Positions 35,806 to 45,768 of a stretch of DNA of 64,000 nucleotides are shown here, in pieces; the stretch's first letter is position 1, and every line of letters begins with the position of its first letter. Below the pieces are notes generated by a model. It was not told the DNA's origin. It saw nothing but the letters and a program-made list of their open reading frames with translations, and did not search any database. The translations under genes and the position numbers were made by a program. This stretch comes from Bacilli bacterium (GTDB lineage: Bacteria; Bacillota_I; Bacilli_A; RFN20; CAG-826). The stretch is taken from NCBI GenBank assembly GCA_024408655.1, contig JAKSUV010000002.1, positions 34,159 through 98,158 on the forward strand. The letters run 5' to 3'.

Positions 35806-36675
35806 ATGAAAACCTACGTTGCTAATCCAAGCGGTTATTGTCAAGGCGTCCAACGAGCGGTGGCCTTAGCGATGACTTTTCATCATGAACATCCAAATTT
35901 AAAAATTTATATTCTTGGTTCACTAGTTCATAACGAAAAAGTGCTAATGGAACTTGAAAAAATGGGCATGCATTCTTTGCTTGGCGAAGAAAGTGACGAA
36001 GAAAAAATTAAGAAATTACCTAATGGCGTTGGTCTTATTTTCCCCGCCCACGGTCATGATAAAAAACTTGAAGATATTTGTAAGAAAAAACGGATTGTGA
36101 TGCTTGATGTCACTTGTCCAATTGTTTCGGCTAGTCGCGACCGCATTATGCGTGCGCTTTCTTATGGCCGCGAAGTTATTTATGTCGGTACGCCCCACCA
36201 TCCTGAAACTAACGCGATGCTTTCTTTATCTAACCGTGTCCATCTTTATATGGACATAAAAGACGACTTAACAAAGAAGATCAAAGATCACGCGCCGTTT
36301 GTGAGTAACCAAACGACTTTAACCGTCTTTGAACTCGTCGAAATTTTTAATTACATTAAAAGCGTATTTCCAAACGCGACTATGCAAAACGAAGTTTGTA
36401 GCGCGACGCGATTACGCCAACAAGCGGTCTTGCAATTACCAAGTGATGTTGATTGTGTCTTCATTGTTGGCGGCCATAAAAGTAGTAACACCTTACGGCT
36501 TTACGAAGTTGCTAAACGTCACTTCTCAACTTTAAAAATTTATCGCATCCTTGATGAAAACGATATCGACCCGAAAGCGTTAAAGGGTTGTCTAAGCGCC
36601 GCGATTATTTCCGGTGCCAGTACGCCACTTCAAGAAACGATGAAGGTCAAAGTTAAACTTGACGGAATTTATTAA
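35806..36675 (+). CDS. ispH: 4-hydroxy-3-methylbut-2-enyl diphosphate reductase
   Basis: Last enzyme of the MEP pathway, an Fe-S enzyme of 289 residues. Cluster cysteines are in NPSGYCQGVQRAV (Cys12), DVTCPIVSASRD and NEVCSATRLRQQAV. HNEKV and HGHD supply the conserved His residues, and GASTPLQE the C-terminal motif. Its stop overlaps that of the converging Nif3-like gene, and no terminator stands between them. Confidence 0.95.
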   Translation: MKTYVANPSGYCQGVQRAVALAMTFHHEHPNLKIYILGSLVHNEKVLMELEKMGMHSLLGEESDEEKIKKLPNGVGLIFPAHGHDKKLEDICKKKRIVMLDVTCPIVSASRDRIMRALSYGREVIYVGTPHHPETNAMLSLSNRVHLYMDIKDDLTKKIKDHAPFVSNQTTLTVFELVEIFNYIKSVFPNATMQNEVCSATRLRQQAVLQLPSDVDCVFIVGGHKSSNTLRLYEVAKRHFSTLKIYRILDENDIDPKALKGCLSAAIISGASTPLQETMKVKVKLDGIY

Positions 36676-37433
36676 ATAAATTCAGGATATTTTTGCGCGA
36701 CCGGCGTAACTTTTAAACTGGGATCTAACTCTTTTAATACGCGCGTAAGCGTAGGGACGAAGAGCTGCTCAACTTCGTGCATTATCTCTAGATAATTATA
36801 GCGACAACAGTTAATATCGTGACGAATATGGTGTGGAGCGTCACCCGAGAGAAAGATATCGTATCCTTCTTCGCGCGCAAACTTAAATATTCCTGAGCCC
36901 GCGCCTCCGCATAGAGCGACCTTTTTAATTTGCTTCGCTCCCCGATTAATTAGGTACACATTTGGTAGGTGTAATTTCTCTTTCACATAACGGGCGAAAA
37001 CGTGCACCTCCATTGGATGAGGTAAAACACCACCCCGGGCCATTGGTTCATCTTTTAAGGGTTTAACATTCTTTAGCCCTAGTACACATGCAAGTTGGTC
37101 ATTCATCCCGCCGGGCGCGGAATCAAAATTAGTGTGCATGCTATAAACCGGGATATGGAGATGATCAATTGTTTTAACTAATTTCCGTTTCACTTCGTCA
37201 TAGCTTAAAACTTCTCTACGTTTTCCATATATCAAAGGATGATGCGTCAAAATTAAATCAACATGCTTGTTTTTAATTACGTTCCAAACATCATCATCAA
37301 AATCAAGACACACACAAACGTGATGAACTTCTTTTTTAATTTTGCCGGTTTGTAAACCAATAAAATCACCCGGAAAGGCGACTCGTTTTGGATATAACCG
37401 CCGCAAATGATATAGTAAGGTACTGCTTTTCAT
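36672..37433 (-). CDS. Nif3/YqfO-family metal-binding protein (short form)
   Basis: 253-residue Nif3-like dinuclear-metal protein. GLQTGK, VDLILTHHPLIYG (metal His pair), YSMHTNFDSAPGGMND and GGAGSGIFKFA are the family motifs, and SGDAPHH near residue 200 completes the metal site. B. subtilis YqfO has a PII-like insertion of about 120 residues in the middle; that is absent here, so the length matches the E. coli YbgI form. Biochemical function is uncertain. It keeps the Bacillus neighbourhood downstream of trmK, although a lipid kinase intervenes. Confidence 0.88.
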   Translation of the reverse strand: MKSSTLLYHLRRLYPKRVAFPGDFIGLQTGKIKKEVHHVCVCLDFDDDVWNVIKNKHVDLILTHHPLIYGKRREVLSYDEVKRKLVKTIDHLHIPVYSMHTNFDSAPGGMNDQLACVLGLKNVKPLKDEPMARGGVLPHPMEVHVFARYVKEKLHLPNVYLINRGAKQIKKVALCGGAGSGIFKFAREEGYDIFLSGDAPHHIRHDINCCRYNYLEIMHEVEQLFVPTLTRVLKELDPSLKVTPVAQKYPEFI

Positions 37434-37481
37434 TCAAATATAACCGCCACCGGTAAAACAGCGAAAACGCGAACTAGAGTA

Positions 37482-38333
37482 CTACTCCACTTTAATTGTA
37501 TAAGTTTTGACTCCTAACACGGTTTCGCCATCGATTTGTAGCGCACAAGGAACATCAAAGGTAACTTTAATATCTTTGCCAACAATATGGTGAATATGCT
37601 TTTTCATTTTATCGTGTTTACCACCTGAGAACTTTGGGAAACGTAAGAAAGTGAGTAAGCGTGATTTGCCTGTAAAAATGACTAAGTCATTTGTGTGGGC
37701 TTTATTTAAACGATCTTGCCGTGGCGCGCCCATCATACCACCGCCATAGAAGCGACCATGCATCGTTGAGGCTAGCCAGACATTTTCGTAATTACTTACT
37801 TTGCCATCGACTTCCACCGTCGCTTTTCTTAATTTGTATTTGCCGAATAATAATTTAATTGCGATGCTCGTATAGTTAATTTTCGCACCCGAATCAGCGG
37901 CGCGGATTTGGTCAGCCACTTCGCAGCATTGACCATCTAAACCAAAACCAATGTTATTTAAGAAATAAGTTTTCTTGCCATTAATTTCCACGGTCGGTAA
38001 TTTATCAATATAACGATTTAAAGGAATTAAACCTTCTTCGTCAGCGTGATCGACGACATCGCGGTAAAAATCATTACCCGAACCACAACGAGCGTAGCTA
38101 ATCTTGTTACTTGGTTTATGGCCAGCTAAATCGTTAATAAAACGATTAAGCGTCCCGTCTCCACCCGTTAAAATGACACCATCAGTCTTTTTAAGACCAG
38201 TAAAAAATTGTTTGATATCAAGGTCGATGACGCTTTGGTATTTCGTTTGAATTTTTAATTTTTCCGCAATCGCTTTGGCGTTATCTTCGCCATGGCCGTT
38301 ATCAGCCTTCGGATTAAATAGAATATAAATCAT
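37482..38333 (-). CDS. Diacylglycerol kinase-family lipid kinase
   Basis: 283-residue soluble lipid kinase (DagK/YegS/BmrU family). The nucleotide-binding GGDGTLNRFIN at about residues 57-67 and ARCGSGNDFYRD near 82 define the catalytic domain. A C-terminal beta-sandwich follows, ending with DGETVLG. The specific lipid cannot be told; DgkB-type recycling of diacylglycerol is plausible since dgkA is missing from its usual place before era. AAGGAGGAGAAAG precedes the start. Confidence 0.85.
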   Translation of the reverse strand: MIYILFNPKADNGHGEDNAKAIAEKLKIQTKYQSVIDLDIKQFFTGLKKTDGVILTGGDGTLNRFINDLAGHKPSNKISYARCGSGNDFYRDVVDHADEEGLIPLNRYIDKLPTVEINGKKTYFLNNIGFGLDGQCCEVADQIRAADSGAKINYTSIAIKLLFGKYKLRKATVEVDGKVSNYENVWLASTMHGRFYGGGMMGAPRQDRLNKAHTNDLVIFTGKSRLLTFLRFPKFSGGKHDKMKKHIHHIVGKDIKVTFDVPCALQIDGETVLGVKTYTIKVE

Positions 38334-38388
38334 AACTTTCTCCTCCTTAGTAATGCTATTACTAACCTACATAGATTATAGCAAAAAA

Positions 38389-38856
38389 TTATCGATGATA
38401 AGCAATGAGTTGATATTTTTTCTTTTTGTCAATAATTGATTTTTCCTCTTTAACTTGGTAACCAAGCGTTAAAAGATAAGCAGTAACTTTATCGTTATCA
38501 CGATGAGCGTCCGTGATAATGGTTTTAATCTTTTTAAGTTTTTTCTCATCATGTTTTAAAATGCTAATGATATTCATACCGCCTAATCCAGCCAACACTA
38601 AAGTGTTAACTTTTGGATCAAGTGGAAAGTCTAAACCATTCGCTTTGATTACTTTACAACCATCAGTGAGATGATGTTTTTCGATATTGTTTTTAGCGTT
38701 CGCGATTGGGCCGTCTTTATTATCAATCGCGTAGGCATATTGAATTTGTTGGTTCTTAAAAAGTTCAAGAATTAAATAAGCGTGATCAGTACCAATATCC
38801 GCCACCACGCTATTAGGCGGCACTAGCGAAGCAATAGCCTTAATTCTATTTGCCAT
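38389..38856 (-). CDS. trmK: tRNA (adenine-N1)-methyltransferase TrmK (short form)
   Basis: SAM-dependent methyltransferase for A22 of tRNA, 155 residues from the ATG at 38856. [13 protein letters not shown] is motif I, and LAGLGGMNI the conserved loop. B. subtilis TrmK is about 238 residues with a C-terminal coiled coil used for tRNA binding; that part is missing, so only the Rossmann domain remains. The chosen start overlaps the end of rpoD by 11 bases, has no ribosome site, and matches the family start; further in-frame codons upstream lie deeper in rpoD. Confidence 0.87.
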   Translation of the reverse strand: MANRIKAIASLVPPNSVVADIGTDHAYLILELFKNQQIQYAYAIDNKDGPIANAKNNIEKHHLTDGCKVIKANGLDFPLDPKVNTLVLAGLGGMNIISILKHDEKKLKKIKTIITDAHRDNDKVTAYLLTLGYQVKEEKSIIDKKKKYQLIAYHR

Positions 38857-40429
38857 TATTATTGTTAGGAATACGATAATCGCCAAGCTTTTTAATGCGC
38901 ATTGGACTTCTTAATTTCTTAAGGGCTTTGGCTTCAATTTGCCGGATCCGTTCACGGGTAACCGCGAATTCACGACCCACTTCTTCAAGGGTTCTTGGTT
39001 TATTATCATCAAGCCCATAGCGGAGACGAAGGACTCTTTCTTCCCGTTCGCTTAATTCACCTAAGACGGTAAAGAGGGCATCTTTACTTAACGACTTAGT
39101 GGTAAATTCATTGGGCGAAACATTTTGTTTATCTTCGACAAAGTCCACTAAGTGGGATTCATCTTCTTCACCCACTGGTGTTTCAAGCGAAACCGGTTCA
39201 AGCGCAATCATTTGAATCTTTCTTAACCGTTCAGGCGAGATTGAACCATCTAGGCGTTTAGAAATTTCTTCGGCGGTTGGATCACGGCCAAGTTCTTGAA
39301 CGAGTTGGCGTTGGACCCGCGTAATCTTGTTAATCGTTTCGACCATGTGAACGGGAATCCGAATAGTCCGGGCTTGGTCAGCAATCGCTCGAGTAATGGC
39401 TTGGCGAATCCACCAAGTCGCATAGGTCGAGAATTTAAAGCCTTTCGAATAGTCGAATTTATCAACCGCCTTCATTAAACCTAAGTTACCTTCTTGAATT
39501 AAATCCAGGAAGTGCATCCCGCGGCCCACATAGTGTTTCGCAATCGAAATGACTAACCGTAAGTTCGCGTTAATTAATTCGTGTTTTGCCTCTTCAGCGT
39601 CTTTACCACCTTTAGCAATTCGCTTAGCTAATTCGATTTCTTCATCACGTCCACCAAGTAGACCCACGCGACCAATTTCCTTTAAATAGATTTTCACAGA
39701 ATCAGTCGATTTAATGTCGCTATTAGCAAGAGCGTTTAAGTCACTTAAACTCTTAGCGATTTCTTCGTATTCGCTCTTTTCGGAGTTCTCAAAGTCATCA
39801 TCTTCATCGGCGTCGAGTTCATCTTCCGCCATTTCTTTTTCGACATCTTCTTCATCACCACTAAAATCAGCCGCGTCAATATCATCTGCTTCTTCTTCGT
39901 TGGTTTCGATTTTAATTTTTTTCTTCCGGAAGAAGGCAATTAAATCCGAGATTTCGTCATCACTTAAATTAAGTGGTTCCACCGAATCCATAATGTCTTC
40001 TTGAGATAAGAAGCCTTCTTTCTTGGCGATTTTTAAATATTTCGCTTTAATTTTTTCGAGTTCTTCAACCTTCTCGGCCTCGTCTTCATCGTCCACCACC
40101 ACTTTCTTTTTGCTTTTGGGGGCTTTGATTTCTTTAACGACTACCTTCTTAGCCTTTTTCTCTTGTTTATTAATAACTTTAGCGACTTTCTTCGCTGTCT
40201 TTTTAGTGGCCTTAACTGGCTTCTTAACTATCTTCGCCGCCTTTTTCGCGACTTTTTTAACCGCCTTTTTGCTCTTCTTAATCGGCTGCGCCTTTTTAAC
40301 AACTTTCTTAACCACCTTTTTTACCGGCTTAGCTTTTTTTGCAACTTTCTTAACAACTTTCTTTGCCGCTTTTGCCTTTTTTGGCGCCGCCTTTTTGGCT
40401 GGCTTCTTGTTGATTTTTTTCTTGCTCAT
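38846..40429 (-). CDS. rpoD: Primary sigma factor (sigma-A/RpoD) with Lys/Ala-rich N-terminal tail
   Basis: Housekeeping sigma factor, 527 residues from the ATG at 40429, which follows GGGGGAG. Region 1.2 ([17 protein letters not shown]), region 2 ([30 protein letters not shown], here near residue 295, and [13 protein letters not shown]), region 3 and region 4 ([24 protein letters not shown]) are standard. Ahead of region 1.1 is a tail of about 105 residues made almost entirely of Lys, Ala, Val and Pro in [17 protein letters not shown] repeats, resembling histone H1 tails, followed by an acidic linker. Bacilli sigma-A proteins (about 370 residues) lack such a tail. Confidence 0.95.
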   Translation of the reverse strand: MSKKKINKKPAKKAAPKKAKAAKKVVKKVAKKAKPVKKVVKKVVKKAQPIKKSKKAVKKVAKKAAKIVKKPVKATKKTAKKVAKVINKQEKKAKKVVVKEIKAPKSKKKVVVDDEDEAEKVEELEKIKAKYLKIAKKEGFLSQEDIMDSVEPLNLSDDEISDLIAFFRKKKIKIETNEEEADDIDAADFSGDEEDVEKEMAEDELDADEDDDFENSEKSEYEEIAKSLSDLNALANSDIKSTDSVKIYLKEIGRVGLLGGRDEEIELAKRIAKGGKDAEEAKHELINANLRLVISIAKHYVGRGMHFLDLIQEGNLGLMKAVDKFDYSKGFKFSTYATWWIRQAITRAIADQARTIRIPVHMVETINKITRVQRQLVQELGRDPTAEEISKRLDGSISPERLRKIQMIALEPVSLETPVGEEDESHLVDFVEDKQNVSPNEFTTKSLSKDALFTVLGELSEREERVLRLRYGLDDNKPRTLEEVGREFAVTRERIRQIEAKALKKLRSPMRIKKLGDYRIPNNNNGK

Positions 40430-40442
40430 AATTAACTCCCCC

Positions 40443-42239
40443 TTAATTATCAACTTTTAATGTATCCGCGATTACTCGCGCTTTTTCTTCTTCGGTTTTA
40501 CCCATCGTCGCATTACGGATCCGTTGTTTACGGTCAATGATTTTTCTTTCTTGATCAATGATTGATTTACAATCGTTTAATAATTTCTCGCTATATTTAA
40601 GATGAGTTTTCTCGCTCGCTAATAAATCTAGTTCTTTCCGTAAACGTTCTTTATTAACCGCTTCGCTCATTTCGATTGCACTAATGACGCCATTAACATC
40701 AATCGCTTGGTGTTGGGCGTGATAATCTAATAAGTAATTAGCAATCTCGCGGTATAAGTTAGTGTAAAAGACTTCCACCGTGGTTTCATAGAACTTTAAG
40801 GCGTCATCATGCGAGAGCATATGATAAAGAATTTCGCGTTCCGCCTTTTCAAGGCGCCGTAATTCTTTACGTTCCGGGTGGAAAGTCGAAATAATACTCG
40901 ATGGATCAACCACATCATCGGTATAATTTTCTTCTTCGTTTAACTTTTTTCTCCGGGCACTTACGACCGCTTGTTTAATTGCCCCCGCACTAAAGCCAGT
41001 CACATCACTTAATTTATAAACATAGTCGTCAAATTCTAGTTGGGATTTAGTGGCTAAAAGAAGTGGCATAAACCGGACAATGAGTTTTTTCTTATCGTTA
41101 GTGGCTTCAAGCGCTTTGGTGTTTTTATAAAAACCAATCGTGAAATCAAACGGGGATAATAAATTATTTAAATATTTTTTTAACGCCTCTGCCCCACTCG
41201 CTTGTAAGATTTCATCAGGATCTTTAGGGCTATTAAGATTATTGACAATCCGGACATTAAGACCATTGGCTAATAAAACGGGCACAATTCGCATCATCGC
41301 TTCTTGACCAGGTAAATCACCATCAAGACATAGTCTTATTTCGACGTTTAACTTTTTTAACATCGCGATATGCGCTTTACTTAAGGCGGTACCCATAAGG
41401 GCAACGGCGCTCGTAATCCCAATCTTATCAAGCGCAATCACATCCATGAAGCCTTCTAAGACATAGATATATTGGCTCGCTCGAGCGCTTTCTTTCGCGT
41501 TGGCGAAATTATAAAGAATATTACCTTTGGTAAAGATTGGCGTTTCAGGAGTGTTGACGTATTTAGGTCCATCTTCTTCCTTAAACTTCCGCGCCGAGAA
41601 ACCAACGACTTGTCCGCTTTGATCAGTGATGGCAAAAACTAAACGACCTTGATTACTATCGTGTGTACTATCGCCACGGTTAGGCGCGACACCAATATCT
41701 TCAATTGTTTTTAGTGAATGACCTTTACTTTGTAAAAACTTAACCGTCTTATCGCCATCCATGAGCGCATAACCAATATGAAACTTCTTAATCATCGCCT
41801 CATCAATGTGACGTTTATTTAAATAGGCGAGCGCCACATCGCCCTCCTCGGTAGTGAGAGCGTATTCATAATAAGCATTAAGGTCATTGATACAGGTATA
41901 AAGTGGCATTAAATTATCGGCGATTTTTTTCTTGTATTCGTGCTGGTATAAACGGGGGTCATCAAAGCCAATAATTTCGGCAACTTTTTTGACCGCTTCT
42001 GGGAACGATAAATGTTCGTATTGCATGACAAAGGAAATAGCGTTCCCGGCATGCCCATCAACCCAGCAGTGGAAGGTGTTCCGTTCAGGGTTCACTTGAA
42101 GGCTCGGATTTGAGTCGTCATGGAAGGGGCAGATAGCTACATAGATTTTACCCTTTTTAATCAGGTTTAAATAACTACCGACAACAGTGACAATATCAGC
42201 ACGCTTAGTTATTTCATCGATTAACGACTTATCATACAT
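40443..42239 (-). CDS. dnaG: DNA primase with altered zinc site
   Basis: 598-residue primase. The N-terminal CHC2 zinc domain begins with Cys37-Pro-Phe-His40, but the second half reads Cys58-Trp-Val-Asp61 where C-x-x-C is expected, so one ligand is replaced by Asp (or supplied by His63). The TOPRIM core is normal: [11 protein letters not shown] and [13 protein letters not shown]-terminal helicase-interaction domain follows. The gene keeps the dnaG-rpoD order of the Bacillus macromolecular-synthesis operon. Confidence 0.93.
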   Translation of the reverse strand: MYDKSLIDEITKRADIVTVVGSYLNLIKKGKIYVAICPFHDDSNPSLQVNPERNTFHCWVDGHAGNAISFVMQYEHLSFPEAVKKVAEIIGFDDPRLYQHEYKKKIADNLMPLYTCINDLNAYYEYALTTEEGDVALAYLNKRHIDEAMIKKFHIGYALMDGDKTVKFLQSKGHSLKTIEDIGVAPNRGDSTHDSNQGRLVFAITDQSGQVVGFSARKFKEEDGPKYVNTPETPIFTKGNILYNFANAKESARASQYIYVLEGFMDVIALDKIGITSAVALMGTALSKAHIAMLKKLNVEIRLCLDGDLPGQEAMMRIVPVLLANGLNVRIVNNLNSPKDPDEILQASGAEALKKYLNNLLSPFDFTIGFYKNTKALEATNDKKKLIVRFMPLLLATKSQLEFDDYVYKLSDVTGFSAGAIKQAVVSARRKKLNEEENYTDDVVDPSSIISTFHPERKELRRLEKAEREILYHMLSHDDALKFYETTVEVFYTNLYREIANYLLDYHAQHQAIDVNGVISAIEMSEAVNKERLRKELDLLASEKTHLKYSEKLLNDCKSIIDQERKIIDRKQRIRNATMGKTEEEKARVIADTLKVDN

Positions 42240-42279
42240 ATGATATAAATCCTACAAAACTACTAATTTTCCACTATTT

Positions 42280-43656
42280 TTAGAACTTAATCCGTTCAAG
42301 TAAATAATCTTTAATTTCGTTAATTTTTATCCGCACTTGTTTCATCGAATCGCGTTCCCGAATGGTGACACTTTTATCTTGCTCAGTTTCAAAGTCAATC
42401 GTGACACAAAATGGGGTGCCAATCGCGTCCTCACGACGATACCGTTTTCCAATGCTTCCGGTCTCATCATAAATACCCATCATTTCCTTACTTAAATTGT
42501 TAAAGATTTCTTTGGCTTTTTCACCTAGTTGTTTACTAAGGGGAAGCACCGCCACTTTATAGGGGGCTAATTGGGGTTTAATGTGCATCACAATTCGGGT
42601 ATCTTTTTCTAGTTTTTCTTCATCATAACTATCCATCATAATCATGAGCATCAAGCGATCAAGTCCCATGGAAGGTTCAATACAATAAGGAATATATTTT
42701 TCATTCGTCTCTGGATCAAGATACTCTAATGACTCTTTCGAGAATTCCATATGCCGCTTTAAATCGTAATCGGTTCGATCAGCAATGCCTAAGAGTTCAC
42801 CCCAACCAATCGTCGGGAAATTATATTCGATATCAGTGGTGGCTTTTGAATAAAACGCTAATTCAGTTTTATCATGATCACGGTACCGAAGGTTTTCGGG
42901 CTTAATATTTAAACTTTTAACAAAGTTAAGGCATTCATCCTTCCAATACTTAAACCACTCTAAGTCAGTGCCGGGTTTACAGAAGAATTCCATCTCAAGT
43001 TGTTCAAATTCACGCGTACGGAAAGTAAAGTTCCCCGGTGTGATTTCGTTCCGGAAAGATTTACCTGCGTTACAAATACCAAACGGGATTTTCTTCCGTG
43101 CGCTCCGTTGGACATTTTTAAAGTTAACGAACACGCCTTGTGCGGTCTCGGGGCGAAGATAGACTTCGCTACTACTATCGTTAGTAACACCAATATGCGA
43201 TTTAAACATCATATTGAATTGACGAACATCGGTAAAAGTACCAATTTTGCCACATGTTGGGCATTTAACCTTATGCTCACGAATAAATTTATTCATATCA
43301 GCGAAAGACATTTTCGTGACATCAACATCCGTAAATTGGGACTTAATGAGTTCATCCGCCCGGTGGCGCGCTTTACACGCTTTACAATCCACTAAAGGAT
43401 CATTAAAGGTGGTCACGTGACCCGTGGCTTCCCAGACCCGCTTATTCATTAAAATCGCGGAATCAATCCCGACGTTATAAGGTGATTCTTGCACAAAGTG
43501 TTTCCACCAGTAACGTTTAATGTTGTTTTTGAGTTCAACACCAAGCGGACCATAGTCCCAGGTGTTTGATAAACCCCCGTAGATTTGGGAGTTTGGGTAC
43601 ACATAACCACTCGTGGTTAAATGTGTCACAATTTTGGCAAATTTATTGTCTTCCAT
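42280..43656 (-). CDS. glyS: Glycyl-tRNA synthetase (alpha2, single-chain type)
   Basis: Class II synthetase of the eukaryote/archaea-like homodimer type, 458 residues from the ATG at 43656. [22 protein letters not shown] at the N-terminus, [28 protein letters not shown] (motif 2) and [10 protein letters not shown] (motif 3) are diagnostic. A zinc insertion has CKACKARH and CPTCG. Bacillus has the alpha2beta2 glyQ-glyS enzyme at this position, so a different type fills the same slot, as in Mollicutes and some Firmicutes. The earlier TTG at 43683 is not needed. Confidence 0.95.
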   Translation of the reverse strand: MEDNKFAKIVTHLTTSGYVYPNSQIYGGLSNTWDYGPLGVELKNNIKRYWWKHFVQESPYNVGIDSAILMNKRVWEATGHVTTFNDPLVDCKACKARHRADELIKSQFTDVDVTKMSFADMNKFIREHKVKCPTCGKIGTFTDVRQFNMMFKSHIGVTNDSSSEVYLRPETAQGVFVNFKNVQRSARKKIPFGICNAGKSFRNEITPGNFTFRTREFEQLEMEFFCKPGTDLEWFKYWKDECLNFVKSLNIKPENLRYRDHDKTELAFYSKATTDIEYNFPTIGWGELLGIADRTDYDLKRHMEFSKESLEYLDPETNEKYIPYCIEPSMGLDRLMLMIMMDSYDEEKLEKDTRIVMHIKPQLAPYKVAVLPLSKQLGEKAKEIFNNLSKEMMGIYDETGSIGKRYRREDAIGTPFCVTIDFETEQDKSVTIRERDSMKQVRIKINEIKDYLLERIKF

Positions 43657-43674
43657 AAATATTTCAGCTCCAAT

Positions 43675-43704
43675 ATTAGACAATTTCTTAGTTTTATTGT
43701 CAAC
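43675..43704 (-). promoter_or_regulatory. Promoter of glyS
   Basis: Minus strand: TTGACA (perfect -35), 18-bp spacer, TCTAAT at 43675-43680. Transcription would begin near 43668, leaving a leader of about a dozen bases. It lets glyS-dnaG-rpoD be made separately from ybeY-era-recO. Confidence 0.65.
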
Positions 43705-43719
43705 CCACTATAAGGGTAT

Positions 43720-44442
43720 TTATTCCATTTTGATGACTAAATCACTGCTCTTGAAACGAGCGCCGGTTTGATCATAGGTATAGCCAAATAAGTCATCTAA
43801 GACTTCAAAGCCTTCTTCGATGTTAAAGTCTAGGTCTTTTAGGTTTTCAGGCTTGGCTTTAAAGATTTGCCGCAAAATTCGGCACTTATTCGGTGAATAG
43901 CGGCGGTGCCGTTCGTTCATAAACGCTTCGCGCGACACAAAACCACCATCTTCAAAGGAGACCCCAATGATATTCATCGTGGAGCCGGTTAAAACACAAC
44001 GATCGACTTCGAGTCCGTTGCCGCTTAAACGTAGTCCAGCCGCTAGATAAGCTAACGCGAGCATTAAGAGTTTTTCTTTATGATCAATAAGCGCTAATGT
44101 CGCATCAAGATAAGGATAGATTAACGGCATATCTTCTTCGGTAAATAGCTGCAATGTAACTTCGTTAAGAAAGTTAATAAGCGCGAGTTGATCAAAGTCA
44201 TGAATATATTTGCGCGTATCAAAAGTAGGCGAAAATTCTTTAAAGGTTAAGATTTGTTTATCGTTATCGCTAAAAGTAAATTCCCCGCCCATCAAAGGCG
44301 TTGATAACAGACTATTCTTTTTATCGAGTTTAAACGCATTAGCCGCGTAGAAAGAAAATAGACGACGCGGACTTAAAACATTAATCATCGCGCCAGCATC
44401 GCGATAGGGAGAAATCCGGACAATGTAACCATGTGTTTTCAT
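43720..44442 (-). CDS. recO: DNA repair protein RecO
   Basis: 240-residue recombination mediator that loads RecA at gaps with RecR. An N-terminal OB-fold (GYIVRISPYRDAGAMINVLSP, with GLFSFYA-like strand) precedes the helical domain; the usual zinc cysteines are reduced to a single Cys-Val-Leu-Thr-Gly segment, as in many Mollicutes-like forms. The ATG overlaps the era stop by one base (TAATG). Confidence 0.85.
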   Translation of the reverse strand: MKTHGYIVRISPYRDAGAMINVLSPRRLFSFYAANAFKLDKKNSLLSTPLMGGEFTFSDNDKQILTFKEFSPTFDTRKYIHDFDQLALINFLNEVTLQLFTEEDMPLIYPYLDATLALIDHKEKLLMLALAYLAAGLRLSGNGLEVDRCVLTGSTMNIIGVSFEDGGFVSREAFMNERHRRYSPNKCRILRQIFKAKPENLKDLDFNIEEGFEVLDDLFGYTYDQTGARFKSSDLVIKME

Positions 44443-45299
44443 TAGTAGCCTAACTCCTTTAATTGACGAGGAGAATCAATCCAATCCTTTTTCACTTTAA
44501 CATGAAGATCAAGATAAATGCTCCTTTTAAAATATTTTTCTAATTCTTTACGGGCTTTTGTGCCAATTAATTTTAAAGTTTTGCCACCATGCCCAATCAC
44601 AATCCCTTTTTGCGAATCTTTGTTCACAATAATCTCGGCTTCAATGAGCGCCCGCTCTTTTTGCTTTTTGATGTTTTTGATATAGACGGCAATATGGTGA
44701 GGAACTTCGTCTTTTAACGCGTATAAAATTTGTTCACGAATCATCTCTTTAGTGTCAAAAACTTCATCGGTTGCCTCGCGCGCGTCCGGGTAATATTTAG
44801 GGCCATCTTTTAATAGTTTAACCGTAGCTTTTAATAAAGCGTCGGTGTTAAAGCCGTCCGTCGCACACATTTCAATTAAAGTGGCCTTCGGAAAAAGACT
44901 CTTAATTTGGCTTTTTGCAAGATTAGCGTCAGGTAGACGAACTAGATCAATCTTATTTAAAACGACAATGTCAACTGGCTTACGAAGAAAGGGGGCTAAA
45001 TATTCTTCACTAATTTCTTCTTTTGCGCTTAATACCAAAATTAAAACGTCCGCACCATTAATGGCTTCACCGACTTTCTTGTTCATGCTTTTTCCAAGCG
45101 CGTTCTTTGCGTTATGATAGCCAGGGGTATCAGTAAAAACAATTTGGTAATTAGGCGCGTCAACAACGCTAATAATGTTATTCCGCGTGGTTTGGGCCTT
45201 AGGGGTAACAATACTCACCTTCCGGTTGGAAAGAAGGTTCATAATCGTTGATTTACCAACGTTTGGTTTACCAATCAAAGAGACAAAACCGGATTTCAT
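44442..45299 (-). CDS. era: GTPase Era
   Basis: 16S rRNA-binding GTPase of small-subunit assembly, 285 residues. G1 GKPNVGKST at about residues 10-18, G3 DTPGYH, G4 NKID, and a C-terminal KH domain with GHGGKTLKLIG are intact. Position between ybeY and recO matches Bacillus except that dgkA and cdd are absent. Overlaps ybeY by four bases. Confidence 0.96.
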   Translation of the reverse strand: MKSGFVSLIGKPNVGKSTIMNLLSNRKVSIVTPKAQTTRNNIISVVDAPNYQIVFTDTPGYHNAKNALGKSMNKKVGEAINGADVLILVLSAKEEISEEYLAPFLRKPVDIVVLNKIDLVRLPDANLAKSQIKSLFPKATLIEMCATDGFNTDALLKATVKLLKDGPKYYPDAREATDEVFDTKEMIREQILYALKDEVPHHIAVYIKNIKKQKERALIEAEIIVNKDSQKGIVIGHGGKTLKLIGTKARKELEKYFKRSIYLDLHVKVKKDWIDSPRQLKELGY

Positions 45300-45754
45300 A
45301 GTTTCTCTCCCGTTAAAATCGTGTCGGCTAATTGAAACATCTTTTTGGCCTCGCGCTCATTATGCACGTGGTCATAGCCAAGAAGGTGCAAAAGACCATG
45401 AAGGTATAAATAGGCGAGTTCATAAGAAAATGAATGATTAAATTCTTGGGCTTGGGATTTGATTTTATCAAGTGAAATAATAATTTCACCTAAGATTTGT
45501 GGCTCTTTACTTTTAATTGCGACCTCACCTTTTTTTCGTTCTAAGAAAGCAAACGAAAGAACATCAGTTGGTTTATCAATATGGCGGTACTCACGGTTCA
45601 TTTTTTGGATTGTTTTATTATCAACAAAGTTTAATTCAACTATATAGTTGTCACGAATTTTTAAGCGCTTGAAGGTCTTGTTAGTTAAGCGCTTAAGCGT
45701 TGGTAAATATGTAGCATATTTTGGACTATAATCGTTCACAAAACTTAACTTCAT
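45296..45754 (-). CDS. ybeY: Endoribonuclease YbeY
   Basis: 152-residue zinc-dependent RNase for rRNA maturation. The three-His motif is HGLLHLLGYDH at about residues 110-120, preceded by MNREYRHIDKPTDVLSF. It heads the run ybeY-era-recO. A TATGAT box lies 13 bases upstream of the ATG, and no strong ribosome site is visible. Confidence 0.95.
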   Translation of the reverse strand: MKLSFVNDYSPKYATYLPTLKRLTNKTFKRLKIRDNYIVELNFVDNKTIQKMNREYRHIDKPTDVLSFAFLERKKGEVAIKSKEPQILGEIIISLDKIKSQAQEFNHSFSYELAYLYLHGLLHLLGYDHVHNEREAKKMFQLADTILTGEKL

Positions 45755-45768
45755 ACCTAACTAGTCTA

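Noticed and set aside
40023..40460. Long plus-strand open frame opposite the start of rpoD (Phe/Leu-rich, looks like a membrane protein)
   Set aside because: It is the complement of the Lys/Ala repeats of rpoD (AAG/AAA read as CTT/TTT); no ribosome site or promoter, and rpoD is certain.
42968..43395. Plus-strand open frames opposite glyS
   Set aside because: They are antisense shadows of a fully recognisable synthetase; no translation signals.
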